A stretch of 64,000 nt of DNA from Batkoa obscura (GCA_030770535.1 JASVEC010000041.1:62001-126000), one strand, 5' to 3'; shown: positions 35,825-46,714, counted from the stretch's first letter. Numbers and translations are program-made. Notes: generated by a model not told the origin, from the sequence alone.

Positions 35825-36224
35825 TGTGAAATATCGCTTCGTCAGTCCCATGGTTAATTATTTTGATTTGTTATGAGAATTTCTAGTTCCACCCAAAAGA
35901 ATATTATCTTCTCATTTTGATACTTATACTTTTCAGAGTATAAAAGAGTTTACAGAGTATAATAGTTCGAGGCTTTTTAACTGAATTAATCCCTGATATC
36001 TCGAACATTTAATAAAGCCACTAAGTTTTCTTAATATTATTTTACATAGATTTTACATTAGTATTGTCTATTCTATTTGTCTTATATAGCTTGTAACCTA
36101 TTACGTGCTATTCCTCATAATCCAAGTCTATCTTAGTTACATAAACTAAGACCTTTCGACTTATAGTGTAGTCAACCCAGCAATAGCTGTTCTTGACTCC
36201 AAACCCTGAGTACCAGATTTCACA
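35825..36224 (+). repeat. Right LTR, 400 bp
   Basis: Matches the left LTR over its full length by eye; preceded by the purine tract AGGGAGGGAAA. Confidence 0.95.
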
Positions 36225-36775
36225 CCCATATGTTTAAACAAATTCATAAAATAAATAGTAGTTTGAATGTTAATCTTAATTTTTTTGCTGAGCGTCATGG
36301 AAAAAGTATAGTTGATGGACATTTTGGAAACCTTTCAAAATGGAAAAGTAGTTTTGAAGCGTTAGGTAAAATAGAACATATCAACTAATTAATTTCAAGA
36401 TTTGAGACTTTTATTTGCGAACATAATAAACTTAATAACTCAACTATTAATAATGGGAAAACAGATGTAATTTTTAAAAAGTATAAGAAACAAAAATACA
36501 AAAAGAATAATAGAGATGCAGGGCATTAAGAAGTATTTACACTTTATTAAACATAACAATAAACTACATTGTTATCCAGTATATGATACATCAAAAAAAA
36601 GCAATATAGTTCCAATTAGGGTTATAGAGTCTATAGAAAACAGAAAAATTAAAAGATCGATCCCAGCTTACCTTACGAAGATAACAGAGAATTTAAAAAT
36701 TTCGATATTTACTAAGCAAGTAAGCAGTTTGTTGAATGATAGAAATAGATTATTAAATGTTAAGATTACTTAAAT

Positions 36776-37832
36776 TATGAATAACTAAGTTGATAAATAG
36801 CTAAAAAGTAAGTAATTGTAATAATAAACAAAAATTATTATTATATTACTTACATTACATAGGGATGATTGATTATATTTTTGGGGCTGACCACTCCCTC
36901 CCATGCAGCTATTTATTAACTTGGCAATATATTAATAATGTAATTGTAGAATTAAAATAATTTATTTATTTAATAGCAAATCTGCAATATTGGCTATAAA
37001 CTAGTTAATAGTAAATATTTTTTAATAAAGCTTTATAGGAATATATATTTATTTGCACATTACAACTTTGATTAGTATTAATATATAGGTTATATTAATA
37101 AAATCCTTGCTAATATGATGATTTCTGTTAAATTTAATAAAAATCCTGCTAGTTTGAATACATGTTATAATAAAGTAACTCAAAACTTCTACATACTTTT
37201 ACATACTTTTGCTTTCTAAGGGATTTATTTTTATAAAATTTTAAGTGGCTTTTAAAATATAAAATTTTTGAAAATTAGATAAAAAATGAAATCAGTTCAG
37301 ACATCTTCGTATGAAAAGCTATAGAAATAAAATTAGAGTTTTGTTTTTAGTATACCTAACTAAAATTTAGTTTTTGATATAAAAGCTTGGTAAAATTATC
37401 TCTAATCTATATATGACTTAATCTGAGTGCATTTTTCAGTATAAATTGGAATGTTTTTTTTGGCTTCATTACTTTTTCCCTTTTAAGCGCTATTTGAGTG
37501 GAAAGATTGTTAGTAAAATCCTTGAACAAAAAAATATTCCCATTTATTAGTTTTAGAATCGTTTTTTAGCATACATTCTAATGAAAATACTATGAAGAAA
37601 TGAGCTTTATAATGTTAAGAAGCTAATTTCGTTAGTAATTTAAATATTTATGGATCGATATTTTATATTTTTACGTTTTGATATTTTTTAATGTTACAAT
37701 TATAGCTGTTTAAAAATAACCATAGAGCACTCGACTATTGACTCTATACAATAAAAAATAAAACTATAAAAAATATTAAGCAAGCTGTAACGTCTCAAGT
37801 ATATAATATTTTATTAAGCTATTTTGGTTGTT
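36776..37832. other. Intergenic, 3' flank of the transposon and of reductase copy B
   Basis: No genes recognised. It probably includes the right end of transposon copy 2 and a MITE at 37446-37542. From about 37745 the sequence matches the 3' flank of reductase copy C. Confidence 0.5.
37446..37542 (+). mobile_element. MITE copy, 97 bp
   Basis: TTGGAATGTTTTTTTTGG ... AAAATATTCCCA. Inner palindrome AAGCGCTATTTGAGTGG intact. Confidence 0.82.
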
Positions 37833-38876
37833 TTAAAGATCGGTAATTTTTACTGAAGCTTTACCAAAATTTCTACCTTCTAACATATCAATAAAAGCAG
37901 TTGGCAGATTTTCAATACCTTCAGTAATATGTTCTTTGTATTTCATTTTACCTTCACCTAAATATTTCCCAAATATCTCAAATGCTTTTGGATAAAGATC
38001 CATTCTATCACTTACAATAAATCCTTCAAGACGTATTCTTTTACCAATAATTTGAGTCAAGTTGTGTATTCCATCACTTTGTTTATCTTTATTGTATTGT
38101 GAAATCATACCGCATACTGGAATACGACATTTATCATTAGCTACTTCTAATACAGCTTCAAGTGTTTTACCACCTACATTTTCAAAATAGATGTCAATAC
38201 CATTGGGACAATATTCTCTAAGGACTGGTACTAGATCATCATACTTTTTGTAGTTGAAAGCAGCATCAAACTTTAACTCATTTAATAAATACTCAACCTT
38301 ATCATCACTACCAGCTGATCCAACTACTCTTAATCCTAATTGTTTACAATATTGTCCAACTACTTGACCTACAGCTCCAGATGCAGCTGAGATAAAGATA
38401 GTCTCTCCTTGTTTAATAGGTTCACAGATAGTATGCACTCCAACATAAGCAGTAGCTCCTGGCATACCAGTAATACCTAAGTAATAAGAGAGTGGGGTTT
38501 TTGATTCACGACCATTAGGGATCAAATTAGTAGCAGCTACATCGATAATCGAGTATTCAGCCCACTCACCAAATGAAGATACAATATCACCTTTTTTAAA
38601 CTTATCATGTTGGGACTTTACTACTTCTGATACAATACCACCATTCATTGACTCACCAACATTAAAAGCAGGGAAATAACTTTCAATGTCACTTGGTCTC
38701 ATTCTTAAACGCATATAAGGGTCTACAGAGATATATAAATTGCGAACTAATAATTTATCTTGGGATAGTTCTATGTTATCAAGATCAAGCTCTTCTTTAA
38801 CAATCTCGAAATTCTCACTAGCATTTGGTAATCCAGTTGGACAGGCTTTATAAACTACTTTTGTATTATTGACCAT
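37833..38876 (-). CDS. MDR reductase of the LTB4DH/PTGR family, copy B
   Basis: Single-exon, 347 aa, all motifs of the family intact (VDPYMRLRMRP, AASGAVGQVVG, DIYFENVGG). It differs from copy C at only a handful of residues (for example KVVYKA for KIIYKA, GVHTICEP for GLHTICEP, FIVSDRMD for FIASDRMD, YLGEGK for YLSEGK). Its 5' flank out to about 100 bp matches copy A rather than copy C, while the body matches copy C better, a patchwork that suggests exchange between copies. Same strand as copies A and C. Confidence 0.93.
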   Translation of the reverse strand: MVNNTKVVYKACPTGLPNASENFEIVKEELDLDNIELSQDKLLVRNLYISVDPYMRLRMRPSDIESYFPAFNVGESMNGGIVSEVVKSQHDKFKKGDIVSSFGEWAEYSIIDVAATNLIPNGRESKTPLSYYLGITGMPGATAYVGVHTICEPIKQGETIFISAASGAVGQVVGQYCKQLGLRVVGSAGSDDKVEYLLNELKFDAAFNYKKYDDLVPVLREYCPNGIDIYFENVGGKTLEAVLEVANDKCRIPVCGMISQYNKDKQSDGIHNLTQIIGKRIRLEGFIVSDRMDLYPKAFEIFGKYLGEGKMKYKEHITEGIENLPTAFIDMLEGRNFGKASVKITDL

Positions 38877-38920
38877 ATTTTTATAAACAGATATAATTAA
38901 AAATGAGTTATTGAGCTTTG

Positions 38921-38929
38921 TTTATATAC
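38921..38929 (-). promoter_or_regulatory. TATA box of reductase copy B
   Basis: Minus strand AAGTATATAAAC, about 45 bases upstream of the start at 38876. Confidence 0.6.
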
Positions 38930-39340
38930 TTTTTTAAGACCATCGACAAAAATGTGTCAACCATCACGTAATTTTAGATCAATCTAAAATTTAATTATGA
39001 CCAAGTTTAATTTGAAATTTACTTTTTTTGAAGAATAATTTTAACCACAAATTTGATGGATATCGCTTCCTAGACTTTCTCCTATTCGAGATAGAAGAAT
39101 TTTATAAGAGTGATGAATTTTATATTATTAATGCATTTCTATATATTATTAATACTTTTTTTGTTTTTTTAAAAGTTTAACGAATTAATATTATTTATTT
39201 TATTATCTTGTCCATTTTTATGTAGCAAAAAGTTTATTAGTAATAGGTATCACTAAAAGTTTTAACAATAAGAACTAAAAATAATGTTGAAAAAAGTTAT
39301 AATTACAACATATACCAAACATAAACAAATAGGTTAGTAC

Positions 39341-39905
39341 ATATAAAATCTGGCACTCAGTGTTAGAGTCAAAAGCAGTTCTTGCTTTGTTCATTAACTG
39401 TAAGTCAAAATATCTTAGTTTATGTGACTAAGATATACTTGAATTATGAAGAATATCACATAATATGATGATGTTTTTTTGACTTCACCTTTTTCATCTT
39501 TTAAGCGCTATTTGAGTGGAAAAACTGTTAGCAAAATCCTTGAACACAAAAAAACATCCCCATATGCTATAAACTATGTAAGATAAATATAATAGACAAT
39601 ATTAATGTAAAATCTACGTAAAATACTATTAAGAAGATTTAATGGCTTTATTAAATGTTCGAGATATCAGGGAATAATTTAGTTAAAAAGTCTCGAGTTA
39701 TTATTGTTCTAAAATCTCTTTTATAGTTCAACAAGTATGGATATTAAAACAGGAAGATAAATGTCCTTTGGGGTCATATGACAAAAATTCTGATAGCAAA
39801 TCAAAATAGGAGTTTGGGGCTAATTGTACCTGAACTCGAGAATACAGCAACTTAAGTGATTATTATGTTATAACAATCAAGAAGCTAACAAAGTGATATT
39901 TCACA
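39341..39905 (-). repeat. Old solo LTR related to the young element, carrying a MITE
   Basis: The reverse complement aligns with the 400 bp LTR over much of its length (for example AATGGCTTTATTAAATGTTC and GAGATATCAGGGA on the plus strand) but is strongly diverged, and its U3-side end is different and longer. Flanked by the 4 bp repeat GTAC (39337-39340 and 39906-39909). No internal element sequence follows. It is a solo LTR, clearly older than the element at 28672-36224, and is interrupted by the MITE 39466-39562. Confidence 0.8.
39466..39562 (+). mobile_element. MITE copy inside the solo LTR, 97 bp
   Basis: TA|TGATGATGTTTTTTTG ... AACATCCCCA|TA. LTR sequence resumes on both sides. Confidence 0.9.
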
Positions 39906-40644
39906 GTACTATGAATGAAAATAAATGGGGATGTGTTTTTTATAAATATGTTAAGTTTTTAGAAAATAGAGTAGTGACTTATTTTAATAATATAAAGTTA
40001 CTCTAACCTTAAATAAAACTTAAGCCTAACTTTGTAAATCCTTAATATAATTAATTAGACTCAAAAAGCTTAAATTTAACTTTTTCAAACAGTTGATTTT
40101 TTAAGTATGTATTTTGTATTATTTTCATTAAATGTCTAAAATAGCTTTACTGAATGTTTGATAAACATATAATATATAAACATTTAGCTATCTTGTTTTT
40201 ATTTTAACAAAAAATAAAACAAAATAAAGCTTCTATAACTAAACTTTAAAACAGGATTTTTGAAAATTTTAGTATAACGAGAAACACAGTATATAAACAT
40301 TATAATTCATTTATGTTATTTTAAAAACTATTTATAATCACTCGAAGTTTATAGCACTTTATAATAATAATAGCTTATTAAAGTTTATTAATAATAGTTA
40401 TAAATTTAATCAAGCAATGTACAAAATTAATACTTTAGAGGAGAAAAAAAATAAAACTAATAGATAGTATTATTATCAAGTATAGTTTTAATACGTCTTT
40501 TTGGCAAATGTAAGAGTTTTAGGTTTAATATGAATACAAATAAATAAAGTCACTTAAGAATAATCAATAATAAAATATTAATATTATAATCTATTATTAA
40601 AAATATAAAGAAAAATCAAAAATGAGCAAATTAAAATTATTATG

Positions 40645-40745
40645 TGGGAGTGTTTTTTTTGACTTCATTATTTTTTCCATTTTTTAAGCGCTATTTAAGC
40701 GGAAAATTTGTTAGTAAAATTTTTAAACACAAAAATACATCCCCA
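40645..40745 (+). mobile_element. MITE copy in transposon copy 3, 101 bp
   Basis: TGGGAGTGTTTTTTTTGA ... ATACATCCCCA, flanked by TG on both sides (probably a mutated TA target). Confidence 0.9.
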
Positions 40746-40807
40746 TGTAATATCTACTTAATAGTTTAACTATTCTATCAAGATTTAATAGCAATGAAAA
40801 TAATATA

Positions 40808-40892
40808 TGGCAGTGTTTTTTTTCCATTTTTTGAGTGCTATTTAAGCGGAAATTTTGTTAGTAAAATTCTTAAACACAAAAACACATCTTCA
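40808..40892 (+). mobile_element. MITE copy in transposon copy 3, 85 bp
   Basis: TA|TGGCAGTGTTTTTTTT ... ACACATCTTCA|TA. About 15 bp of the left interior are missing. Confidence 0.88.
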
Positions 40893-40987
40893 TATATTTA
40901 CAAATATATACGTTAAATAAAAGTAGGAGAATGGTACATAGTAAGTATTTCAAAAAACAAAGCAGTAGTTGAGTTTTTTTTAATATA

Positions 40988-41082
40988 TAAGGGTATTTTC
41001 TTGAATTCATTTTCTATCTTTTAAGGGCTATTTGAGTGGAAAAATTAGTAAATTCTTAAACACAAAAATACATCCTTCTTCA
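40988..41082 (+). mobile_element. MITE copy in transposon copy 3, about 95 bp
   Basis: TAAGGGTATTTTCTTGAA ... ATACATCCTTCTTCA|TA; ends diverged. Confidence 0.75.
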
Positions 41083-41173
41083 TACAATAAAAAATAAAAA
41101 CTCTAAAAAATACTAAATAAGAAAGCTGTAAAGTCTCAAGCATATAATATTTTATTAAGCTATTTTGGTTGTT

Positions 41174-42217
41174 TTAAAGATCGGTAATTTTTACTGAAGC
41201 TTTACCAAAATTTCTACCTTCTAACATATCAATAAAAGCAGTTGGCAGATTTTCAATACCTTCAGTAATATGTTCTTTGTATTTCATTTTACCTTCACTT
41301 AAATATTTCCCAAATATCTCAAATGCTTTTGGATAAAGATCCATTCTATCACTTGCAATAAATCCTTCAAGACGTATTCTTTTACCAATAATTTGAGTCA
41401 AGTTGTGTATTCCATCACTTTGTTTATCTTTATTGTATTGTGAAATCATACCGCATACTGGAATACGACATTTATCATTAGCTACTTCTAATACAGCTTC
41501 AAGTGTTTTACCACCTACATTTTCAAAATAGATGTCAATACCATTGGGACAATATTCTCTAAGGACTGGTACTAGATCATCATACTTTTTGTAGTTGAAA
41601 GCAGCATCAAACTTTAACTCATTTAATAAATACTCAACCTTATCATCACTACCAGCTGATCCAACTACTCTTAATCCTAATTGTTTACAATATTGTCCAA
41701 CTACTTGACCTACAGCTCCAGATGCAGCTGAGATAAAGATAGTCTCTCCTTGTTTAATAGGTTCACAGATAGTATGCAATCCAACATAAGCAGTAGCTCC
41801 TGGCATACCAGTAATACCTAAGTAATAAGAGAGTGGGGTTTTTGATTCACGACCATTAGGGATCAAATTAGTAGCAGCTACATCGATAATCGAGTATTCA
41901 GCCCACTCACCAAATGAAGATACAATATCACCTTTTTTAAACTTATCATGTTGGGACTTTACTACTTCTGATACAATACCACCATTCATTGACTCACCAA
42001 CATTAAAAGCAGGGAAATAACTTTCAATGTCACTTGGTCTCATTCTTAAACGCATATAAGGGTCTACAGAGATATATAAATTGCGAACTAATAATTTATC
42101 TTGGGATAGTTCTATGTTATCAAGATCAAGCTCTTCTTTAACAATCTCGAAATTCTCACTAGCATTTGGTAATCCAGTTGGACAGGCTTTATAAATTATT
42201 TTTGTATTATTGACCAT
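41174..42217 (-). CDS. MDR reductase of the LTB4DH/PTGR family, copy C
   Basis: Single-exon, 347 aa with the complete motif set described for copy A. Nearly identical to copy B. It is the closest relative of the 3' part of the chimeric copy at 52178-53229, sharing GLHTICEPIKQ and GFIASDRMD. Its 5' flank matches copies A and B only for about 75 bases, through the TATA box, then diverges, so the duplication or conversion boundary lies there. Confidence 0.93.
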   Translation of the reverse strand: MVNNTKIIYKACPTGLPNASENFEIVKEELDLDNIELSQDKLLVRNLYISVDPYMRLRMRPSDIESYFPAFNVGESMNGGIVSEVVKSQHDKFKKGDIVSSFGEWAEYSIIDVAATNLIPNGRESKTPLSYYLGITGMPGATAYVGLHTICEPIKQGETIFISAASGAVGQVVGQYCKQLGLRVVGSAGSDDKVEYLLNELKFDAAFNYKKYDDLVPVLREYCPNGIDIYFENVGGKTLEAVLEVANDKCRIPVCGMISQYNKDKQSDGIHNLTQIIGKRIRLEGFIASDRMDLYPKAFEIFGKYLSEGKMKYKEHITEGIENLPTAFIDMLEGRNFGKASVKITDL

Positions 42218-42962
42218 ATTTTTATAAACAGATATAATTAAAAATGAGTTATTGAGCTTTGTTTATATACTCTTTTCTGGAACATTTATAAACATACTGT
42301 TCTAATAATCTCATAATCTTTCATCAATCTGAATCTAAATTATGATGAAATTATTTGAAATTTATTCATTTTGATTACATCAAAAATACGACTGTCGCAG
42401 TTCTGTAAATTTTTGATGTCTTCTATAGTTTGTTAAAATGCATTTTAAAGCCGTGGGCTCTTGTAGTTTGATAAATTTTAGCGAAAATTTTATTCCTAAA
42501 TGAACAACTAAATATTCAAGAAAAGAACTAAAGAACTGTATTTTCTTAGCTATTTTAAGTAGATAAGACAACCTCTGATTTTAGATTTATCTTATTAATG
42601 ATACAAGGTTTTTTATATTATTAGTTAGGTTTATACAAATAAATCTTTTAACTGGATAGTAAATTTTTATATCAATAAAACTTTTTATAACATCAACAGG
42701 TTTTAAAGAAACAAAATTTTTTATATTGTTAATAGTATTTTATAATTTCATTGTAAATTGATAATTTAACATGATTGAACTAATACTTTTTTATTAATTA
42801 ATTTAATTTATAGCATTATTACTTTGATTTAATAAGACTTTAATTAACAAATAAAAAACTCATAAACTTCCTATAAATATAATTTATTAAACCCTACTAT
42901 ATCAATCATATTTGTGTACTCGGGGTTCTTTTCTCCTCCTTTAATTCATCTTCTTTTTCTTC
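42218..42962. other. Intergenic, reductase C to AVL9
   Basis: Promoter of reductase copy C and 3' flank of AVL9. AT-rich, no repeats of the MITE family, no gene recognised. Confidence 0.5.
42262..42270 (-). promoter_or_regulatory. TATA box of reductase copy C
   Basis: Minus strand GTATATAAAC at the same distance from the ATG as in copies A and B. Confidence 0.6.
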
Positions 42963-45900
42963 TTAATTCTTTTTATTGTCTTTTTTATTTTTTTTCCCTT
43001 TCTTATTCTTTCCTTTAGTATCAGAAATTTCTTTTTCTTCCACTTCATCATCTTTTTTCGTATCTTCCTCTTCTTCCTCTTTTTTCGTATCTTCCTCTTC
43101 TTCCTCTTTAGTTTTTACTCCCTCTTCCTTTTTCTTTTCTTCTACAGTCAGTTCTTTAACTTCTTGCTCCTTCTTTATATCGCTCTCAACAGCTTCTTTT
43201 TTCTCTTCCTTTGTATCACCTTTGGCAGTTTCTTTCTTCCCATCCTTTATTTCTTTTTCAACAATTTCCTTCTTTTCCTCCCTTGGTTGATCATTGATAA
43301 CTTCCTTCTTTTCCTCATTTTCTTCTTTCTCAATAGGCTTCTCTTTTTCTTTAGTTGCTTGATTCATAGTCGTATTCTCTTTATCGTTTTTTGGTCCCTT
43401 CTCATCACCCTTTTCAAGCCTATTATGTTCTTCCCCTTTATTCATTTTATTATCTGAATAGTATTTTGATTTAGCAAACACATCGTTTTTGCCCGTTACG
43501 TTTGTTTTTTCTTCCATTTCGGTACCACTTGTCCCAGTCTCAGGCTGTACAATTTCCCAAGATTCCTAGTTAATTTAATATTATTTATTTAAAATATATA
43601 ATAAACAAATAGAACTTACAATTTGAGCTGATACTTGTTTTTTGGCACTTTGAAACCAAGATGAAAACCCAGACATTAGTTTTTGAGCTTGTTGTGTTGT
43701 GTTTTTGAGGGTTTCATTAGTACCAGTGGTAGTAGATGGTGCAGGGCTTCCAATTTCTTCTTTCTTTTCAATATCCCTTTGAGATTTGCCCTCTGTTGAT
43801 ATCGCAGTTGCAGTTCCACCAACAGGATTTTGTAAGTCATGATAAAGCCCGGCTGGTAAATAAAGAAGGGCATTAATAAAGAAGAGCTAATTTAAATAGT
43901 ATAATAAAACTCACAAAATACTTTTGATAGTCTTTCACCAGCTTGACCTAGTTTTTGCACTACTGGAGTTAAATTTTCTTCTAGTTTAATGTTTTTTATT
44001 TGACTAAAATAAGGAATTAATTAACTAATTACAACATTTTAAATGATAATTACCTAGCTAGCTTAATTTGAATACTATCAAAGATAGTTGCACCATGACC
44101 AGGATGACTAAACAAAAAGAGTTAATATTAAACAAACAATTACAAAATGAACATCAAATAATGTTCATATAATATAAACTTACCCCAAAGTATCAATATC
44201 CAATTCAAACATAGAATCTTTTGTGATATATTGAATTAAAGATTTAAAATTGGGTGCTTTTGCCCATAAGTTAACAAAATCTAAATTAAATTCATCCAAT
44301 ATAGAAGTAACTATAACAATAATAAATATTAGCATAAATAATTAAAACCCAGGTTCTTAGTCTCATTATAAAATATCATTGTTGTTAATTATTGAATATT
44401 TTCTTACCTCTATCTTGGTATTCCTCTTTAAATTCGGTATCAACTTGAGCTTTTAATTTTAATTTTTGTGAATAAAGTACAGATGCTGCTAATGATTGAT
44501 AATAAATAAAATATTTTTGTCTCAAATAAGTATCGGAGCCAACAAAAGAAGATTCTATTAAAAACAGTAAATTAATTCAAAAAAACAAATTACAACGTAT
44601 AACAAAAAACAATTTACCATTTGATACTGAATTACTTGAATGTTGATTAGCAGCTAATAGTAATTCATTCATAAATTTAATGTCTGCCGAAGTTAAGTTT
44701 AATACACCTTCTAATTTGTTATCAAATAGTTTAATTTCTCCTGTATCTACCTAAAAATATAATTAGTAAAATTAATGATAAAAACTTTAAAACAAATAAA
44801 ACATAAAATAGTGTTATTATAATTAATAACTTACATCTACTCTAACATCATAAAAATCAGATTTTAGTTCAAACAACTGATTTGTTGTACCAACTAAAAA
44901 GGATTTTGTGTTTGATTCACCAATACTTGAAGAAAATTCATCAAATTGTTGTAAAGTTAAACAAGGTTGAAATACACAATACTAATCGAATATTAAAAAT
45001 CTTAATTAAATCCCATTAAAATATTAAAATATTAAAATATAATACAATCTAAATCAAATTAAACTTACCTCATCGAAAATAGGTGGATTAAAATTATTAA
45101 TAATTTCTGATATCTCTTTGCTCTCTTTTAATTTTTCATTATTTTCCCTTAACTTTAAATCATAATATTCTACGGAAGCAGAGCCAGCTAAATGTCTCAT
45201 TGTATCTGATATGAAGTTTAAATTTAATTTCTTTAATATACTTTTTAATTAGTTATTTTAGTGACTTACCACCCAATAAAGATAGTAAACAGAATTGATA
45301 TAAGCCCACTTTTTCCATCATAGTACCATAAAACAATACCTAGATAAATATAGCTGAATAAATATATATAATAATATGTTACTAAGTAGTTTACTTTTTT
45401 CTGTAATAATAATAATTTTAATAGTTTTAAACTATTTTCACCAAATTTTTTAATAAACTCGGGAATTGGTAAACCTAATTAATTATATTAATTATGTTTA
45501 TAAAATCAGTTACTATTATCATTATTATTTACCAGAATACAAAATATCATCATCTACATCTTCAAAATATTTAATATTTTTTAACGATGTAAAAAATTCC
45601 TATAAAAAATATTAATAGCTATCATTTATTTATTTTTATTTTTATTTATAATAATTACTTACTTTAAATATATCTAAATTAGCAAAATCCAATTGTTCAA
45701 AATAAGCCATAGTAACTTGGCTTAATTTTTCATTAACAATACCAATTGTAGGCTAATTAATAACAATATAATATTAATAAACACATCAAAGTTTACATTA
45801 CTACTATTAAATATTTACGTTTTTAGTAACAACAACAATTGCTTTTTGAACAAAGGAGCGACTCATATCCGAAGTTTTATTAATAATTTTCTAATAATAA

Positions 45901-46526
45901 AACAATGAGCTTAAATTATTAAAATCGGTTATTTTAAATTACTTCTGTTTCAATTTGTTGAAATTTAGAAATGGCAAATAAAGTTTGTTGATATGCTTTT
46001 TCTTGTACGTCCAATGGTGGTAATGTGAAAAAACTACTGCCTGTATTACTTTGATGAGAACCATCTAAAAATATTATATTCTAATTAATAAATTCTCTTA
46101 TTTATAAAACTCATCAGCTCTCAATTGGCCCTTTTATAATACAAACAAAGAGCCAGATTTAATATTAAAAAACTTACCAGGTAAAGCAGCAAAGGGTAAA
46201 AAGGACCAATTTTGGGGTAATTGAATATAAGTATTATTATTAGTATCTGATAAACTCTCCTCAGTTAATCTTTTATCTTCAATTGATTCTGATGGAGTAG
46301 TAGAATATGTTTTTGTTTCAGAACCTGGTATTGAAGGATAGGCATATTCAATTACTGGGCCTTTTAAATGGTGACTAAAGAGAAGGAATGAAGGTTAATA
46401 TAGAATGGGTGAGGAGGGGTATGAATTTTTTAATTATTATTTTTTTACTTACAACCCAACTACTAATATATGTAAAAAATTGTCTTGATTCATAGCTGAT
46501 TCTTGTTCTTTAATTTCTGTGTCCAT
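42963..46526 (-). CDS. AVL9: AVL9 late-secretory protein
   Basis: Homologue of Avl9, a DENN-related protein of exocytic transport from the late Golgi. Well over ten short introns. The first exon reads ILVVG, joined to FHHLKGPVIEYAYP and later NWSFLPFAALPDGSH, the N-terminal Avl9 block. Next come KAYQQTLFAISKFQ, SRSFVQKAIVVVTKTPTIG and LKLLKLLLLQKKVLFYGTMM, matching the central DENN-like region; downstream exons continue through an amphipathic C-terminal half. The last exon (43565-42963) ends in about 180 residues of E/K-rich low complexity with the unit EEEEEDTKK twice in tandem, not typical of the core family. Start at 46526 (MDTEIKEQ). Divergent from CDC43 with 188 bp between the starts. 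Confidence 0.88.
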
Positions 46527-46714
46527 TTTTTAATATTAAAAAAGAATTTTTTATCTGACTGTTAAAGTTATAAACTCCTAAAAATTTTAATTAAATTTAA
46601 TGGAACGTCATTGATTTGATAGCTTAATTTAAAACCTATAACCTTTGACTAAAAAAGGCAATCATAAAGAAAAAAAATTTAAAACTCTTTTTATTATTAT
46701 AGTTTACTATAGAA

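Larger units (their letters stand above)
28672..36224 (+). mobile_element. Ty3/gypsy-type LTR retrotransposon, looks whole
   Basis: A 7.55 kb element with two 400 bp LTRs (28672-29071 and 35825-36224) that are identical by eye and run TGTGAAAT...ATTTCACA. It is flanked by the 4 bp target duplication CCCA (28668-28671 and 36225-36228). Between the LTRs are a priming region after the left LTR, a gag frame, a pol frame with the order protease, reverse transcriptase, RNase H, integrase (the Ty3/gypsy order), and a purine-rich tract just before the right LTR. No breaks were noticed. Identical LTRs mean a very recent insertion. It sits at the last base of a MITE that itself lies in a DDE transposon. 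Confidence 0.95.
27201..36775 (+). mobile_element. DDE transposon copy 2, split by a MITE and an LTR element
   Basis: A DNA transposon of about 2 kb once inserted sequence is discounted: 27201-28571 plus 36229 to at least 36775. The left end is TGGGGCTGTCC. The transposase starts at 27417 (MQTFITKLRNEIFENF). Recognisable blocks are a Cys pair (DLCNTCTQYI), a first catalytic Asp (CIIVLDFKQNMEIG), a second (INIWADTGNHFRSQEF) and, beyond the insertions, FFAERHGKSIVDGHFGNLSK with the likely catalytic Glu. The C-terminal part is GIKKYLHFIKHNNKLHCYPV. This D-D-E layout with HGKS..DG.FG occurs in a transposase family spread in early fungi; I cannot name the superfamily. It is inactive: it has an early stop, a frame change near 27950, a stop after EHIN and the insertions. 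The right end was not located; TGACCACTCCCTCCCA near 36888-36903 is a weak candidate. Confidence 0.8.
39926..41082 (+). mobile_element. DDE transposon copy 3, heavily decayed
   Basis: From about 40025 the sequence follows copies 1 and 2 (leader, then the N-terminal transposase region from about 40215, with KFNQAMYKINTLEEKK-like remnants). It is badly broken and holds three MITEs (40645, 40808, 40988). A terminus-like TGGGGATGTGTTTTTTA at 39926 may mark its left end. Homology stops inside the N-terminal third of the transposase, at the last MITE. Confidence 0.7.

Noticed and set aside
36888-36903. Right terminus of transposon copy 2 at TGACCACTCCCTCCCA
   Set aside because: Only the last four bases agree with the left end; kept as a weak candidate but not annotated as a terminus.
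42380-42571. 63-codon minus-strand frame upstream of reductase copy C
   Set aside because: No family resemblance, lies in the promoter spacer, and shows no splicing context.
42976-43457. Ser/Phe-rich frames on the plus strand opposite the AVL9 tail
   Set aside because: Simply the complement of E/K codon runs.
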